Assembly: GCA_030220185.1 (NCBI GenBank)
Contig: JASPKZ010009882.1
Span: 62,001-126,000, forward strand
DNA: 64,000 nt
From: Diploptera punctata
Lineage: Eukaryota; Arthropoda; Insecta; Blattodea; Blaberidae
Reading direction: 5' to 3'
The position numbers were made by a program, and so were the translations under genes. Numbering within the stretch: position 1 is the first letter of the stretch; each line of letters begins with the position of its first letter. This document shows positions 1 to 11,578 of the stretch, in pieces. A model generated the notes under the pieces. That model did no database searches. It was given only the letters and a program-made list of their open reading frames with translations, and was not told the DNA's origin.

Positions 1-69
1 AAGGACTTACGGCAAGTAGCTGTCACGCAACCGTAGCTCAAATTTTTGCAGGTCTCTCACCTATTAGTA

Positions 70-635
70 TGACTGTATTCGATAACACTTGGTCAACATA
101 ATTTTTGTCTTATGAGTACCAATAGTTGTACTCAATGCAGTTTTGTTATCGTGTATTCAAATATGTATTCGGAATTTCCACATCACCCACAGCTTTTTAT
201 TTCAATTTCAATTAATGGATTAGAATAATTAAATTTTAATAAACTTTTTTCGTCCAATTGTCCATTATAAAATAAAACCAAATGAGCTAACTCAGGAGAT
301 TTCAACTATGGAAAAGAGATATCAAGGCTAATGGAATCCTAATATGCTGGCCGATTATTGTTGGACCATCAAGAGGGATGCTCCGTAGGCTAAATTTAGC
401 AGAAAATCGTCATTTTTTACTTTCTAGGCGAGTCCGAATATTCGAATATTGTGTAGTCACGAATGTAGAAAATATTAAAGTGTTTCAAAATATAAATGCC
501 TGTATCTCGGAAACCTTGCGTGATGGAGAAATACCGATATCATATTTGAATTCAGGAGAAAAAATACTATCAGAATCACATATTTCTCTTTCTCGGACGA
601 AAACAAGTTTCGTTTTTGTTGCTCAGTGTAATCGG
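70..635 (+). mobile_element. Family D repeat, copy 1
   Basis: This segment matches four other places in the window (18314-19905, 31425-31990, 42841-43415, 48923-49475) over its whole length. It carries a short coding tail: the stretch around 306-420 reads MEKRYQG, then ADYCWTIKRDAP, then a stop just after a SSFLTF-like motif in the better copies. I recognise this C-terminal block from a widespread arthropod transposon-associated protein of unnamed family; that is memory, not a search. Here the frame is interrupted, so it is a fossil. The upstream part (70-300) is AT-rich and non-coding. Confidence 0.6.
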
Positions 636-921
636 ATTTTTGGGAAAATTTAATTCAAAAATGAAATCTCGGTAATATGAGGTGTGGTAGAGTATTATTT
701 ACAACCATTAGGTATATATCAAATCCCTGAATTAAATTTCAAATCCTTCCATAATGCATATTTTCAGAGGGCATGAGTTAGTCCTACGTTGACAGCGATT
801 ATTCCGTCGGAAGACTTAAGGCTTGAAGTCCCTTTGATGGTTTTGAACAGACATGGGCTACATACCGGCACCGGACTTCACTTTCACCCTTCTCTTCATT
901 ATCATTCCCCATATAACGCAT
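636..921. other. Unassigned sequence
   Basis: AT-rich sequence with no recognisable gene or repeat that I can match elsewhere in the window. Confidence 0.4.
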
Positions 922-1262
922 GTCCACCGCTGTGGCTCCAGGTAGCGTGCTGCCTTTTTACGCAGAGGGCCCGGATTCGATTCCCGTTCGGGGCAGGCTC
1001 CTGGATGAAGTTATTTTCGGGGTTTTTCCTCACCTGTAAGACAAATGTCAGCAAGTTTAGGGCCCAGAGTTCCCCGAAAATCATCCGGCCATCACCATCA
1101 TCCTTATCATTATCATCACCATCCTTCACCGGTGTGGAAAGCAACGGGAAACTACCACACCTATAATTCCCTAGTAAAGCTGCAAAGCATAGCATGAAAA
1201 TGCTATGATTGCAGTGAAAGACCTGCCCTCGAGCAGAATTATTATGAATAGATGGATGGATA
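922..1262 (+). mobile_element. SINE-A copy 1 (tRNA-derived)
   Basis: It begins with the family start TCCACCGCTGTGG, has a box B-like region (degraded here, around 970-985), the internal signature CTCACCTGTAAGACAAATGTC-like block, the CATCACCATCATCC purine/pyrimidine stretch, and the 3' region ending in repeated GGATGGA. About ten copies or pieces occur in the window in both orientations. Non-autonomous; it would depend on a LINE for movement. Confidence 0.8.
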
Positions 1263-1477
1263 TAACGCATACAACACAACAGTACAAGCATGTAACAACT
1301 AAGTAGTGTGATTTGCCGAAATAGTGCGTTAAATGAAAATATACTACATTAACTCGTCTATCCTGGATTGCGGAAACTGAAGTAGGAAAAATTCAGTTAA
1401 TGTAATTGAAAATATTAATATAAAATTATATAATATTCACCTGAAAGGTCCGTCTCCTCAACTTAATTATCATTTAA

Positions 1478-1516
1478 CTGTAGCGCTTTCGGGACTTGTC
1501 CCATCATCGGCAGGAT
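1478..1516 (-). ncRNA. Hammerhead-ribozyme-like motif, degraded
   Basis: On the minus strand the order is CTG, CCGATGA, T, GGGAC-AA-GTCCC (stem II), GAAA, GCGCTA, CAG. Stem II is a perfect 5-bp helix, stem III would be the loopless AGC/GCT, and the base of stem I is CTG paired to CAG. The conserved CUGAUGA core has U changed to C at its second position, so cleavage is doubtful. Confidence 0.4.
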
Positions 1517-1807
1517 TCAAAACTGGTGTTTCACTGAAGATCTGGTAGAGGGGGTTGCATGTATTGGGTTCGTTTTCGTTTATCAGGCTGTCATTGTGAG
1601 CTGCTTTCATGATTTCCATTGAAAATATACATACAGAATGAGCACTACATAACTAGCTGAAAATGATATCAATAAAATCGGATTAACATATTTTAAATCC
1701 AAATATAAACTGAATTATGCCAAGCTAAAAATAACTTTAAATATCAATACCAGTAAAATTCATATCAAAATCCGTTCAGGTGATGTCAAATGATGAAAGT
1801 TAAAAAT

Positions 1808-1946
1808 TAAATTTTACCTGTTGGTAGGTGCCGTCGTCCTCAACTTTATTAAAATATTGAATATAAAAAAGGGCTCCAGTTAATTTTATATACAATATTT
1901 TTACAAAGTTTAGGACGACACCTACCAACAGGTACAATTTAATGTT
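1808..1946. repeat. Inverted repeat with about 58-nt arms
   Basis: Left arm 1808-1866 and right arm 1883-1946 are imperfect reverse complements; the best block is ACCTGTTGGTAGGTG against CACCTACCAACAGGT. The spacer is about 16 nt. It could be a small fold-back element or the terminal part of the adjacent Penelope-like sequence. Confidence 0.75.
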
Positions 1947-2066
1947 TAACTTTAAATATACTCAGTACAGTCTTCTCAATCAGCTACTTCGAAATGATTC
2001 AATAGTTGTGCAAGTCTGTATATGTTTTCTGAATACATGTTTTTCTGGGATAAATTCTTGGACTTT

Positions 2067-2262
2067 GTCCACCGCTGTGGTCTCGAGGTAACGTGCTTCC
2101 ATGTCACGCAGCGGGCCCCGGATTTGACCCCCTGTCGGAACATGTTCATAGGTGAGTTTTTTCGGCGTTTTTCCTCACTTGTAAGACAAATGTCAGGACA
2201 TTTTAAGGCCAAAACGGTCCCCGATCAACATATGGCCATCATAATCATCATTATTCATATTC
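2067..2262 (+). mobile_element. SINE-A copy 2, 3' truncated
   Basis: It matches the SINE-A head (TCCACCGCTGTGGTCTCGAG), the central CTCACTTGTAAGACAAATG block and the AACGGTCCCCGA block, then stops at the CATCATTATTC stretch. The box B is damaged (GGATTTGACCCC). The following 2263-2555 holds GC-richer sequence that I cannot assign. Confidence 0.75.
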
Positions 2263-2555
2263 GTCTTAGATTATGTTTAGGATTAAGGACTCTCCTGGCG
2301 CACCACTACCAACACCATCACCCGACATATCATCGGAGCAGCCGTAACTCCATCTTCCCGGCGCCCAATCCTCAGAAGTGAGTTAAAACTACATCAATGT
2401 CGGGAGAACACCAGGAATGTCGAAATGACATCCAGTGGCATTGAATAAAAAAGAAGGAAAGTATGATATACTTGTATTTTTATTAAACAGAATTCATGCT
2501 TTTTCTTTTATGAACATTTTCTTTTATGTTATGGCCAGCACAACAGCTGACAAAT

Positions 2556-2892
2556 ATCCATCCATAGTAATTCTGCCCAAGGGCAGGTCCTTCACTGCAA
2601 ACATAGCATTTTCATGTTATGCTTGCAGCTTCACTAGGGAAAATTGTAGGTGTGGTAGCTTCCCGTTGCTTTCCACACCGGTGAAGGATGATGGTAATGG
2701 TAAGGATGGTGATGATGACCATATGATTTCGGGGACCGTTTGGGTCTTAAAGTTTTCCTGGCATTTGTCTTACAGGTGAGGAAAAACCCCGATAAAAACC
2801 TCACCCAGAAAAACTGCCCCGACCGAGGATCGAACCCGGGCCCACTGCGTGACAAGGCAGCACGCTACCTCGAGACCACAGCGGTGGACCTG
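2556..2892 (-). mobile_element. SINE-A copy 3
   Basis: A near-complete copy in reverse orientation: the 3' end CCATCCATAGTAATTCTGCC lies at the left, and the head ends at CACAGCGGTGG near 2880-2890. The box B reads GGTTCGATCCTC on the minus strand. An interrupted TA microsatellite (2897-2923) follows directly upstream of the SINE head. Confidence 0.85.
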
Positions 2893-2896
2893 ACAA

Positions 2897-2923
2897 ATAT
2901 ATATATATATATATATATATATC
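2897..2923. repeat. (TA)n microsatellite
   Basis: A run of TA dinucleotides at the 5' side of the minus-strand SINE-A. Confidence 0.9.
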
Positions 2924-2929
2924 TCGAGA

Positions 2930-3630
2930 GATTGCTTTTTGGTAAAATCCTGTATATAAGTTAGCTAGCAACAGACCCCTCCCCCCTTTTAAAAAAATAT
3001 AGTGGGTGATGGATTCCTGCATCTCAGCTGGCGGGCAGTGACGTGAATGGCGTGACGGAGAGATGGATCTTGCTGGGTACAAAGAATCGCTCTCGTGTCT
3101 CGCGTGCCTCATGCATCCGCAGTTAATTGGCCGCACAATTAATTAAGTCCGTTACTCTAACTGTGATGTGCCCTTCTTTACTTCCTCGTGTCCAGGATGC
3201 TGTCTCGGTAATTGCAATTATTATTCTGACTATGGTGCTTTTGTTGACTTCCATTAAGACGACGATGAAAGAGAAGGAAAAACCTAATTACACCAAAGTC
3301 TTGTAATTATTGATCAAAAGGAAGAGGAATGAAAATAAAAACAAAAATAATTGAGCACTGAAACAAGAGGATATAAGGGAACGCAGAACCGAGTATCTCA
3401 CAAAAAAGACTCAATGCTAATAATAAATGGTAATTAATCTATGGCACGGCCGCTCCGAAAAGCCAAGACTCTCTGAAGTGGTTGCTGTTACTTTGCAAGC
3501 AGAAGACATGACCATGATATGGCGTCAGTGTGGCACATTTTTACTATCTTACATTCACTACTTCACATGATTGTGATTTAGCTACTCAATTTTCCTTAAT
3601 AGGCTGAAGGAGCTCTTCAAAAACTTACAT
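2930..3630. other. Unassigned sequence
   Basis: No coding or repeat signal I can support. It holds a C-run followed by an A-run near 2985-2998 and otherwise unremarkable AT-rich sequence. Confidence 0.4.
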
Positions 3631-3631
3631 A

Positions 3632-4110
3632 ACCCATGACTCACTGACACTATCGAAACAGTAGGTTCATGACCGCATAGATGTAATCTCTCCACACATC
3701 CCTATCCCGTGCTAACGTTTTCCAATCATCCCCTGTTTAATCAACTTCCCTCAAATCACGGTTAATGTTATTCAACTTCCCTCAAATCACGGTTAATGTT
3801 ATTCTCCCACCTCATTTTTTGGTCTACCATCTGGGCATTTTTCCTCAGGTTTTCCTACAATAAGCTACCATACCCCTCTTTCATTCCCCATTCGTGTTAC
3901 ATTTCCTGTCCGTCTCAGTCTACGAGACTTAACTGTTCTTGTTATATCTGATTTTCTATAAAGATCACGGTAGCTCACTCATCGTTGCCTTGTCTCTTCA
4001 TCTCTCTATGGTTCAAAATGTTTTTCCAATAACTATTCCCAAATATTCGTAATATTTTCTCCTCCCTTAGAAACGAGTTAAAATTTGATTATTTTAATCC
4101 GGGATAGAAT
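3632..4110 (-). mobile_element. LINE-1w 3' fragment
   Basis: Reverse-strand copy of the 3' part of the dominant non-LTR family: CACTGACACTATCGAAACAG at the left corresponds to the family's terminal TTCGATAGTGCCAGTG. It covers the region coding for the RT C-terminal tail and is full of substitutions. A direct duplication of about 36 bp occurs inside it at 3741-3806 (CAACTTCCCTCAAATCACGG twice). Confidence 0.8.
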
Positions 4111-4194
4111 CCTAGAAACTTTTGGACGGTAGTCTGACTCGCTGGCAGTTACACCACAGAGGAAGTTTAAAACATTAAATAATGTAATATATAT

Positions 4195-5142
4195 AAATGA
4201 ATGTATGTTTGTTTCTTTGTTTGTTTGTTCGTACTTTATGCGCGGCCATACCATTGATCGGATTGTGATGGGGCTTTTTGCAAAATGTTCAGGAGATTCT
4301 CGGGATGATCATAGGCTATAAGAGAGTTGTGATACTCAATTCTAACACCTTTAAAAATCGCCCTTTGTAGTGGATAACGTGAAGAAAGTAGTTCTTTGGA
4401 CGTTTAAATGGCTTACGCTGCCTAAACCATAATAAATACACATAATTAATGTACATAGAATTGAATATCTTCAAAAAGCTCAACAAAAAAGTCCCCGACA
4501 ACATATGTTTATCTCTTACGGATAACTCACATTAACAAATTTGTCTTTCATTGATGCCAAGAAGATCGGGTAAAGTACGTACATTCCTGTGCAAGCATAG
4601 CAGCACATTGCGGGTATTCTTTTACGGATAACTCACGATTACGAATTTTGTCTTTTAGCTCATTTATGCCAAGAAGATCGAGATAAATAGATTCCCGGAC
4701 ATCAGCGGGTTATCAGTACGATGAATCTTAAAGTAATTACGATATACATCTATAGTTATTTTTCATTTTACTTATTCAACTAATCATAAGAAGAACATTA
4801 ATTTTTGTCTTTCGGCTCATTTATGCCAAGAAGATCGAGATAAGTAGATTCCCGGACAACGCCGGTTAAAGAGGACGGGGTATCTAAAAATAATTACGTT
4901 ATAAATTTTCCCTTATACTTATTTAACTAAACATAAAACACACAAATTGTCGTATTTCAGCTCATTTATGTTAAGAATATCGGGATAAGTAGATTCCCGG
5001 GCAACGCAGGGTAATCACCACAGTGTATCCAAAAAATAAAATTTATAATTTTTTTTCCTTTTACTTATTCAACTAAACATAATAGCACATTAATATTTTC
5101 ATTTATTTAGGCGTAGCAGCGCACGCCGAGTATTAGCTAGTC
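4195..5142 (+). mobile_element. Family F repeat with internal degenerate tandem units
   Basis: It starts near TTTGTTTGTTCGTACTTTAT and GCGCGGCCATACCATTGATC, has four to five diverged units built around ATGCCAAGAAGATCG and AGATTCCCGGACAACGC, and ends in GCACGCCGAGTATTAGCTAGT. A minus-strand relative lies at 23078-23765, which shares both the GCGCGGCCAT end and the ACTAGCTGTACTCTGCG end. The TATCAGCTAGT-type terminus is common at the ends of arthropod interspersed repeats; the class is not clear to me. Confidence 0.6.
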
Positions 5143-6025
5143 TTATATAAAATTGTATCTTGAATAATATGCTGCAGATTGTGAGCCGAGAATGCTAACA
5201 GAAACACCTCTATATGATAAACACTATGACCAAACACCGAGTTAAGAGATACAAACGAAATTTAGGTATTGTAACGTATTGCATAATGAACTAAAAACTT
5301 ATTAGAACAAATTTCATGACGTCGTAAGACGAAAGTCTAGTCACATGTTATTGCAGAGATGGTTCAGTATCAAAGTTCACAAATCCGCTTCCCCTAGCCC
5401 AAAACCCTGGCTATACATGGCGCTCAGTGACTTACGAAGTAGGAGTGACTTCCTTGGTTCGTAATAAAATAAATCATCAATTGGTTAAATCACAAAGATT
5501 TCCTCAGCCCCCCTCTCTTTCCCCCCATTTTATTATTGTTTTTACCATCCCTTCTATTGGAGAATTACCCTCAAAGCCGGACTTATCATTTAATGTCTTT
5601 GACTGGTTGCTTGTAAGCAGGAACTCTGAATACATTAGACAGATACAAAGTGGTGGGACTTTTTACGTCTGTGGTTAAAAATGTGCCAATGTCGTCGCCG
5701 AAGACAATTCAGGACAGTATAAGACAAGAGACGTGCACCCCAGACCTAAGGCGGAGATTTAAATTCCCTACATCTCCGGGAATCAAACTCGGACTGCAAG
5801 AGTGAAAATTTGGGACTCTGCCGACCGCACTTAGGTGAAGGACAAGCCATAAAGACATGAGGTTTCAAGTAATAACTGACTCTATAGCTTAGAGAATTCT
5901 TTGTTTCAATTTCACTTTAACTAAAGCTATCTATTAGTCGATATCTGATCCAACTGAGTCCAGTACATATCACCGATATTCAGATCCAAAATATCCACCT
6001 CTATGTTATCCCTCCGTCAACGACC
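5143..6025. other. Mostly unassigned; possible tRNA-like segment
   Basis: No gene recognised. A minus-strand segment at about 5740-5832 has a box B-like GTTTGATTCCC and could be the head of a decayed tRNA-derived SINE. The rest shows nothing I can name. Confidence 0.3.
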
Positions 6026-6029
6026 AGGG

Positions 6030-7105
6030 CTTCCTAATGTACTCTTGCACAAGAGTGTCTTACTAAATATTTTTGAAAGCATTACTAACGTTATCAAAAG
6101 ATTAATAGAAGCTATAAAATCATTATACAAAGGATTAATTTCGAAAATAAAAATTGGAAAGCATATAACAGAGGGATTTACTATCACAAAACGTTTAAGG
6201 CAGGGTTGCAGTTTATCTCCAACTCTATTTAAAATTTATCTGGAAAGAGTACTAAGAGACTGGAGGAAAACAAAATTTAAAAAATTGGCATACCAATCCA
6301 AAATACACATGTATATTCACTAAATTTTTCAGATGACCAGGTATTAATAGCACAAGACCGCGATGACATAGAATGTATGGCATAAAAACTAAAAGAATAA
6401 TTTGAAAATGGAGAATTTTTATAAATACAGAGAAAACTATATATCTGTGTATAGGAGAAGAAATGGAAAACATAAATTTCAACAATGGAGAAGAACTAAA
6501 ACCTAGTTTTGAATGCACTTATTTAGGAACAAAATTAGACCATTCAGGTGATAACACAGTGGAAAATAAAAATAGAATCGCACAAACAAAACAAGCAATA
6601 AATGCTTTAAACTCTGTTTGGTGGAGCAGGAATATTATAAAAAATAGAAAATTACAATATATCAAACCATCATTCAAAGCATTTTAACATATGGTGCTGA
6701 AGTTGGGCACATTTTTACCAGGGAAATGGAAATAATTTTAAGTACAGAAATGGATGTTTAAGATGATCATCTGGAAAATCTAGAATGGATTGAATACGAA
6801 ATAAAGAAATATGCGAAATTATGGGTGTACAAGAGGAGCCGGACATCATAGGCATTATAGAAAATAAAAGATTACAGTGGTATGGGCATGTCAAAATAAT
6901 GCCAGAGCAAAGATTGCCTAAAATTGTTATGGAATGGATCTCAATGGAAAGGAGGAAGAGAGGAAGACCGAAGAAAACTTGGATAGAAGGAATACAAGCG
7001 GCTATGAATATCAGAGGATTGGAAGATCAATGGATGGACAGAGAGGAATGGCGTTTGGTTTCCGGAAGACGGCGGTAGCTTCCATGATACCGGATGATGA
7101 TTAAA
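6030..7105 (+). pseudogene. RTE-like reverse transcriptase, 5' truncated and frameshifted
   Basis: Fragments in shifting frames read as one reverse transcriptase C-terminal half. About 6084-6290 gives an RT finger/palm stretch with RQGCSLSPTLF. About 6463-6690 gives FECTYLGTKLDHSG. About 6821-7078 gives the tail RLQWYGHVKIMPEQRLPK, GRPKKTWIEGIQAAMN and the ending WRLVSGRRR. The 3' end has CCGGATGATGATTAAAAT, a GATGAT-type tail. The YADD catalytic box itself is lost or mutated near 6320-6350. Dead copy. Confidence 0.8.
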
Positions 7106-8017
7106 ATAATATAGAGTATTTTTATGAATCACGCAGTTATGACTGCGAAAACATAGTTTCTTTTAAGTTGCCACATGGGCCAATATCACTTTACTAACAA
7201 ATAACAGTAAAATGCATTGAATGTTTTTGTAAATAACTGAAATTGCTGAAACTCGTACTAGCAGTGCTGGAGGCATCATGTGCAAATATTTCCGAGTCGA
7301 GGAATGCATAAAACATGTCTATTCATGTAAATACAGATATTACCATAATTCCCAGTAGCGCGGTGGCATAGTTGTATCAACAAACCAATTGTTGTTCTTC
7401 ATAATACGATTTCATTCTTCATGCACATTCATTTATAATTATCTTCAACTACTTAAGAGTTTTTCGGAGTTAATTGCCGACCGTTATTAACGCTGATAAT
7501 TATTAGTTAGCACACCTTGTCTTTACTCTTGAATTCCAGAAACGAATGACTGTTTTTAATTTCTTTATTAGGCCCTACTATTGTTGATATGATAGCATTT
7601 TCTCAAGGGAAATGTTTATGATAAAATTACAAATTAGTATTCTGAAATCTTCAAATAAACATATGAAATGTAACAAAAGATTGGCAAATATCGATCTTCC
7701 TTTCTTTCTTTCTTTCTTTCCTTATCTTAGTTTAACCTCTCCCTTTGAGGCACTTTTAGATGTGCAACACCATCCGCGCCTTAAAGGGACACGGCTGGTC
7801 AGGAATCATTTAATTTCATTATCATATACGTACATCATTTTATGAACAAACGAGGACATGGAGGGCCTCCCTGGGTAAGACGTCAGGTTCATTGCAGGCC
7901 ACCTCCGATAAAAAACGAACAATTTAGACAAAATACACCATTTTTTAATATATTCATACTAAACAACACGAATATGATATGGAGACTGAGATGCTCAGAT
8001 GGCGTTCGGGGAATATT
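7106..8017. other. Unassigned sequence
   Basis: No gene recognised. A short TTTC run occurs at about 7700-7725. The rest is AT-rich and not matched elsewhere in the window. Confidence 0.4.
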
Positions 8018-8165
8018 TGATCTTTAAGGTTTCCTGACAATTTTTCTTACAAGTGAGGAAAAACCCCGAAAAATCCTCACCCAGCAAACCTTTGAGTTTG
8101 GGAATAGAACCCGGGACAGCTGCATCTGAGAAAACGACGTTATCACTAAACCATAGCGGTAGACT
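8018..8165 (-). mobile_element. SINE-A relative, diverged, partial
   Basis: Reverse-strand segment with the SINE-A signatures TGAGGAAAAACCCC and a head resembling ACCATAGCGGTAGAC. The box B equivalent on the minus strand reads GGTTCTATTCCC. Much more diverged than the other copies; it may represent an older subfamily. Confidence 0.55.
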
Positions 8166-8648
8166 TGGCAAATATATTGATTGAAAAATTGTAAAATAAC
8201 AGGAAGTTCGTAGTCTTGTCATGGTCGATTGATTTCCTACCTTCTGCTCTGGCGGTTCAGATTAGATTCCCGGCATTCCTTTCCGGGATCTGTTCAATTA
8301 TTAAATGTACAGATACGTATTTTGATATGAGTTTGCATTTGTTATCGGATGGTTCTAGTTGCATCTCCATGTTACTTCGGTCTTACAGTTGCGTCCATAG
8401 CAGAAATGAGAGAGTTTAATATTCTAATACACTCAACATAACGATATGCATCAGCGAACTGTGGTTAATTAAGTAACTACAACTGCATAAAAAAGTATCG
8501 ATTCCCGTAATTTTACTGTTGTATTTTATTTAATGTGGATTTTTTAAAATATAAATGGCGTGTGTTTGTTCTAAAGAGTCAATCCCATTTTTAACAGAAA
8601 TTTAGAGTTTATAAATTAATGTGCATTTAAGTCTATAATGTATTAAGA

Positions 8649-9233
8649 GACACAAAGAAATTAAACATGGGCTCAATTCTGGAAATGCGTGCTATTATGC
8701 ATTGCAGAGACTCTTGATGTCCCAACTCCTTTCAAAAAACGTTAAACTGAAAATATATAAAACTATTATTCTACCAGTTATATTATATGGGTGCGAAACA
8801 TGGTCACTTAATTTAAGGGAGAAAGGAGATTACAAGTATTCGAGAATATAGTACTTAGGAAAATTTATGGATCAAAGAGAGATGAACAAACAGGTGAATG
8901 GAGAAGACTACATAACAATGAACTACATGGTCTTTATAAGAAGCCAGATATAAGAACAGTTAAGTCTCGTAGACTGCGATGGGCAGGACTTGTTGCACGT
9001 ATGGGGAATGAAAGACTTGCATGGGAGCTTCTTGTAGGAAAGCCAGAGGGAAAACGCCCAGTTGGTAGACCAAGAATGAGATGGGAGAATAACATTAACT
9101 ATGATTTGAGGGAAGTATATTATACAGGGAATGATTGGAAAGCATTAGATCAGGATAGGGATATATGGAGAGATTATATCCGCGCGGCCATGAACCTACG
9201 GGTTCAATAGTGCCAGTGAGTAAGTAAGTAATA
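8649..9233 (+). mobile_element. LINE-1w 3' fragment
   Basis: It starts within the codons of the RT thumb/tail region (HKEIKHGLNSGNACYYALQR-like) and runs to the 3' end GGTTCAATAGTGCCAGTGAG followed by TAAGTAAGTAA. The longest open piece, 9001-9210, reads MGNERLAWELLVGK, GRPRMRWENNINYD and DRDIWRDYIRAAMN. At least one frameshift lies near 8820 (ERRLQ region). Dead 5'-truncated copy. Confidence 0.85.
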
Positions 9234-9239
9234 TATTAA

Positions 9240-10665
9240 GAGAACTAACACATCTGACAAATAGAACAGCTAGGGCGAAGTATTATGCATAATCTTTATA
9301 AGACCTTACCGTTTATGTTACATTACAAAAAACATTCCTTCACACCACGATTCTCAATAATACATATATTTTGACTATTTTCTTTCATTCGATTTTACTA
9401 GATTTCCCCTTCTTGTCTTTTCATTGTTTATTTTGTTTTACTTTTTTTTTCTCTTCTTCACAAAAACACAGAATACACGTCCAGACCTAGGGAATAAATG
9501 TAAAAGCCCCTACCCTGCTGAGATTCGAAACCAGGTCTTCGGATTGAACACAGTACGAATTTCATTAAACACGACAATCTTCCACTTCAGATGTTACGTC
9601 TGTAAATGTTTCTGACGTAGTAAACAAAAATTCCTGGGTGCAAACTTCATTCAAACCACTAATATAATCTCGGCTTCAAATTTATAGGTCTTCTGATGTA
9701 GCACGATACATAAAATCCACAGAATGTAGCTAAACTAATTATCTATTCATTGAATTCTAGTATCAAAATATTATGCAAATTTCGTAAATTATCGTTATCA
9801 AAAATCTCAGATTTAACAAAAAGCTGGACATACATCAAGGCCTATGAACTTTTAATAAATATGTGGTCATTCATCCTACCCATATTATCTCCATTTCATT
9901 CATGAATTAATAGGCCCTTCCTTTTCAGCGAATTAAATTGTTCGAGACATACTATGCAAACGCCCTCAAAAATATTCTGGATTTATTTTAGGATTTATTT
10001 TCACCACAAAAACATATTTATCGTACAAGAAATTCCTAACTGAGAAGACATACGTATTTGCATGCAGCTGGCATTATTTTTAACTCACATGCAGTCCTCG
10101 TCTATGATAAACCGTTCATTGGTGTCAACGCAATAAATTTCTATTCACCAAGATTTTTTTGTGCTCCAATGGGCTTCACACCATCTTTGAATTTATAGGG
10201 TTATGTTCATATTCCAAGCTCCATTGTGGGCGAAATGGCAATAGTCTCTAATACTTTCTTTCAAGGGTTAATTCCAAAAAGCGGACAAGACCAAAGTTAT
10301 AAATGTATGTGTTATTACATCATCATGATATTTATAAGTGCACCATCGGGGCTAATGCTTAAGCAGGAACCCGGGGTTCTCCTTTCTAGGACATCCTGGA
10401 GAACCAAAAGGAATCGCTCACCGCTTGTCATTAATTTGGCTAGCCGCAGGGCCTTTCCACCCAGACTACTTAAGGGTTAGGTTTAGAGAGGGATGTCATT
10501 TTCGTCAGGAGTAAAATTGTAACCATTGTATGCCTACAAATTCAATCAAGCCTCTATATAACATTTGGATTCAGGTGACACCCCTAAAATGATAGCCTTG
10601 TGGTGCAACATGTCTGTTTCCAAATTTATTAGAGCATATTTTTCATTATCTCAATTTCTCAAGTC
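9240..10665. other. Unassigned sequence
   Basis: About 1.4 kb with no coding signal that I trust and no match to the repeat families recognised here. The short ORFs lack any familiar motif. Confidence 0.4.
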
Positions 10666-10667
10666 CC

Positions 10668-10990
10668 GCGCCGTCGCGTATTGGTTAAGGCAGGATGCCT
10701 GGTGCAGACCTACAGGAATTGCGCTGGTTCGAGTCTCCATGGGGTAGAAACTTTCTCATGTAATTTTTCGGCCAGAATGGGCGGTACCCACTCAGGAGGA
10801 ATTTGGGTAGCCACAATAAGTAGCGGCTGCAGGTTGAGAAAACCAGCTATAACGGCTGGGGGACCCGATAAACTGACAACATGTCACCCCTGTACTGGCT
10901 GGATGATCGTCTACCTCTGTGATTAACACATGTGGATGTGAGACCATCAACCGGCTGGTAGGCCAAGGGCCTTCTAGGCCTATCGCACTA
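10668..10990 (+). mobile_element. SINE-C (tRNA-derived)
   Basis: The head has a tRNA-like arrangement: CGTCGCGTATTGGTTAAGG resembles box A and GGTTCGAGTCTCC resembles box B about 50 nt downstream. The 3' body ends with GGCCAAGGGCCTTCTAGGCC and TATCGCACTATGGAA. A second, 3'-only copy lies at 49978-50115, which supports a repeat family. Confidence 0.65.
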
Positions 10991-11258
10991 TGGAATTAAG
11001 TTAATTTCTGAAAAAAAATAGAAATGAGCCTTACATGAATTTAACTTCAATCCGTCCAACTAAAATGCTACTATGCTACAAAATATAGAAAGCTATTGAG
11101 GTACACAGAAGACAAATATTGGGACTTGCATAAAATGTAAATGAAATAACACATTTATTTGTAATTTCTGAAAAAAAAATTGAAATTAAATTTTGGACTG
11201 ATATTTCAGTGCCAGTCAAATCTGTTTCCACTGTTATATTCTCAACATTATAATTATT
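10991..11258. other. Unassigned sequence
   Basis: AT-rich spacer; nothing recognised. Confidence 0.4.
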
Positions 11259-11578
11259 CATGTCCACCGCTGTGGTATCTAGGTAGCGTGCTGCCTCGTC
11301 ACGCAGCGGGCCCGGGTTCGATCCCCGGTCGGGACAAGCTTCCTGCGTGAGGTTTTTTCGGGCCTTTTCCTCACCTGTAAGGCAAATGTCAGGTAGCTTT
11401 GAGGCCAAAACGGTCCCCGAACATCATCTTGCCACCATCAACATCATCATTACCACCCCCGGCGTGGAAAGCAACGGCAAGCTACCACACATTCAATTCT
11501 CTAGTAAAGCTGCAAATCATAGCATGAAAATGATATGATTGCAGTGAAGGACCTGCTCTAGAGCAGAACACTGTAAAT
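11259..11578 (+). mobile_element. SINE-A copy
   Basis: Near full length: head TCCACCGCTGTGGTATCTAG, box B GGTTCGATCCCC at about 11315, the central CTCACCTGTAAGGCAAATG block, and the 3' end GCAGTGAAGGACCTGCTC. Part of the CATCATCC stretch is deleted relative to other copies. Confidence 0.85.

Larger units (their letters stand above)
1440..1950. mobile_element. Penelope-like terminal region (putative)
   Basis: This region joins a hammerhead-like motif (1478-1516, minus strand) with a strong inverted repeat (about 1808-1866 against 1883-1946) whose arms contain TTACCTGTTGGTAGGTG and its complement. A related segment, GGTCCGTCTCCTCAACTT, lies at 1447-1465. Terminal regions with hammerhead motifs are known from Penelope-like elements. 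No reverse transcriptase is visible here, so the class assignment is inference. Confidence 0.4.

Noticed and set aside
789..1291. ORFs over SINE-A copies on both strands (also 2634-3136, 11076-11538, 46306-46744)
   Set aside because: The sequence is a non-coding SINE; the ORFs are conserved only because the repeat is.
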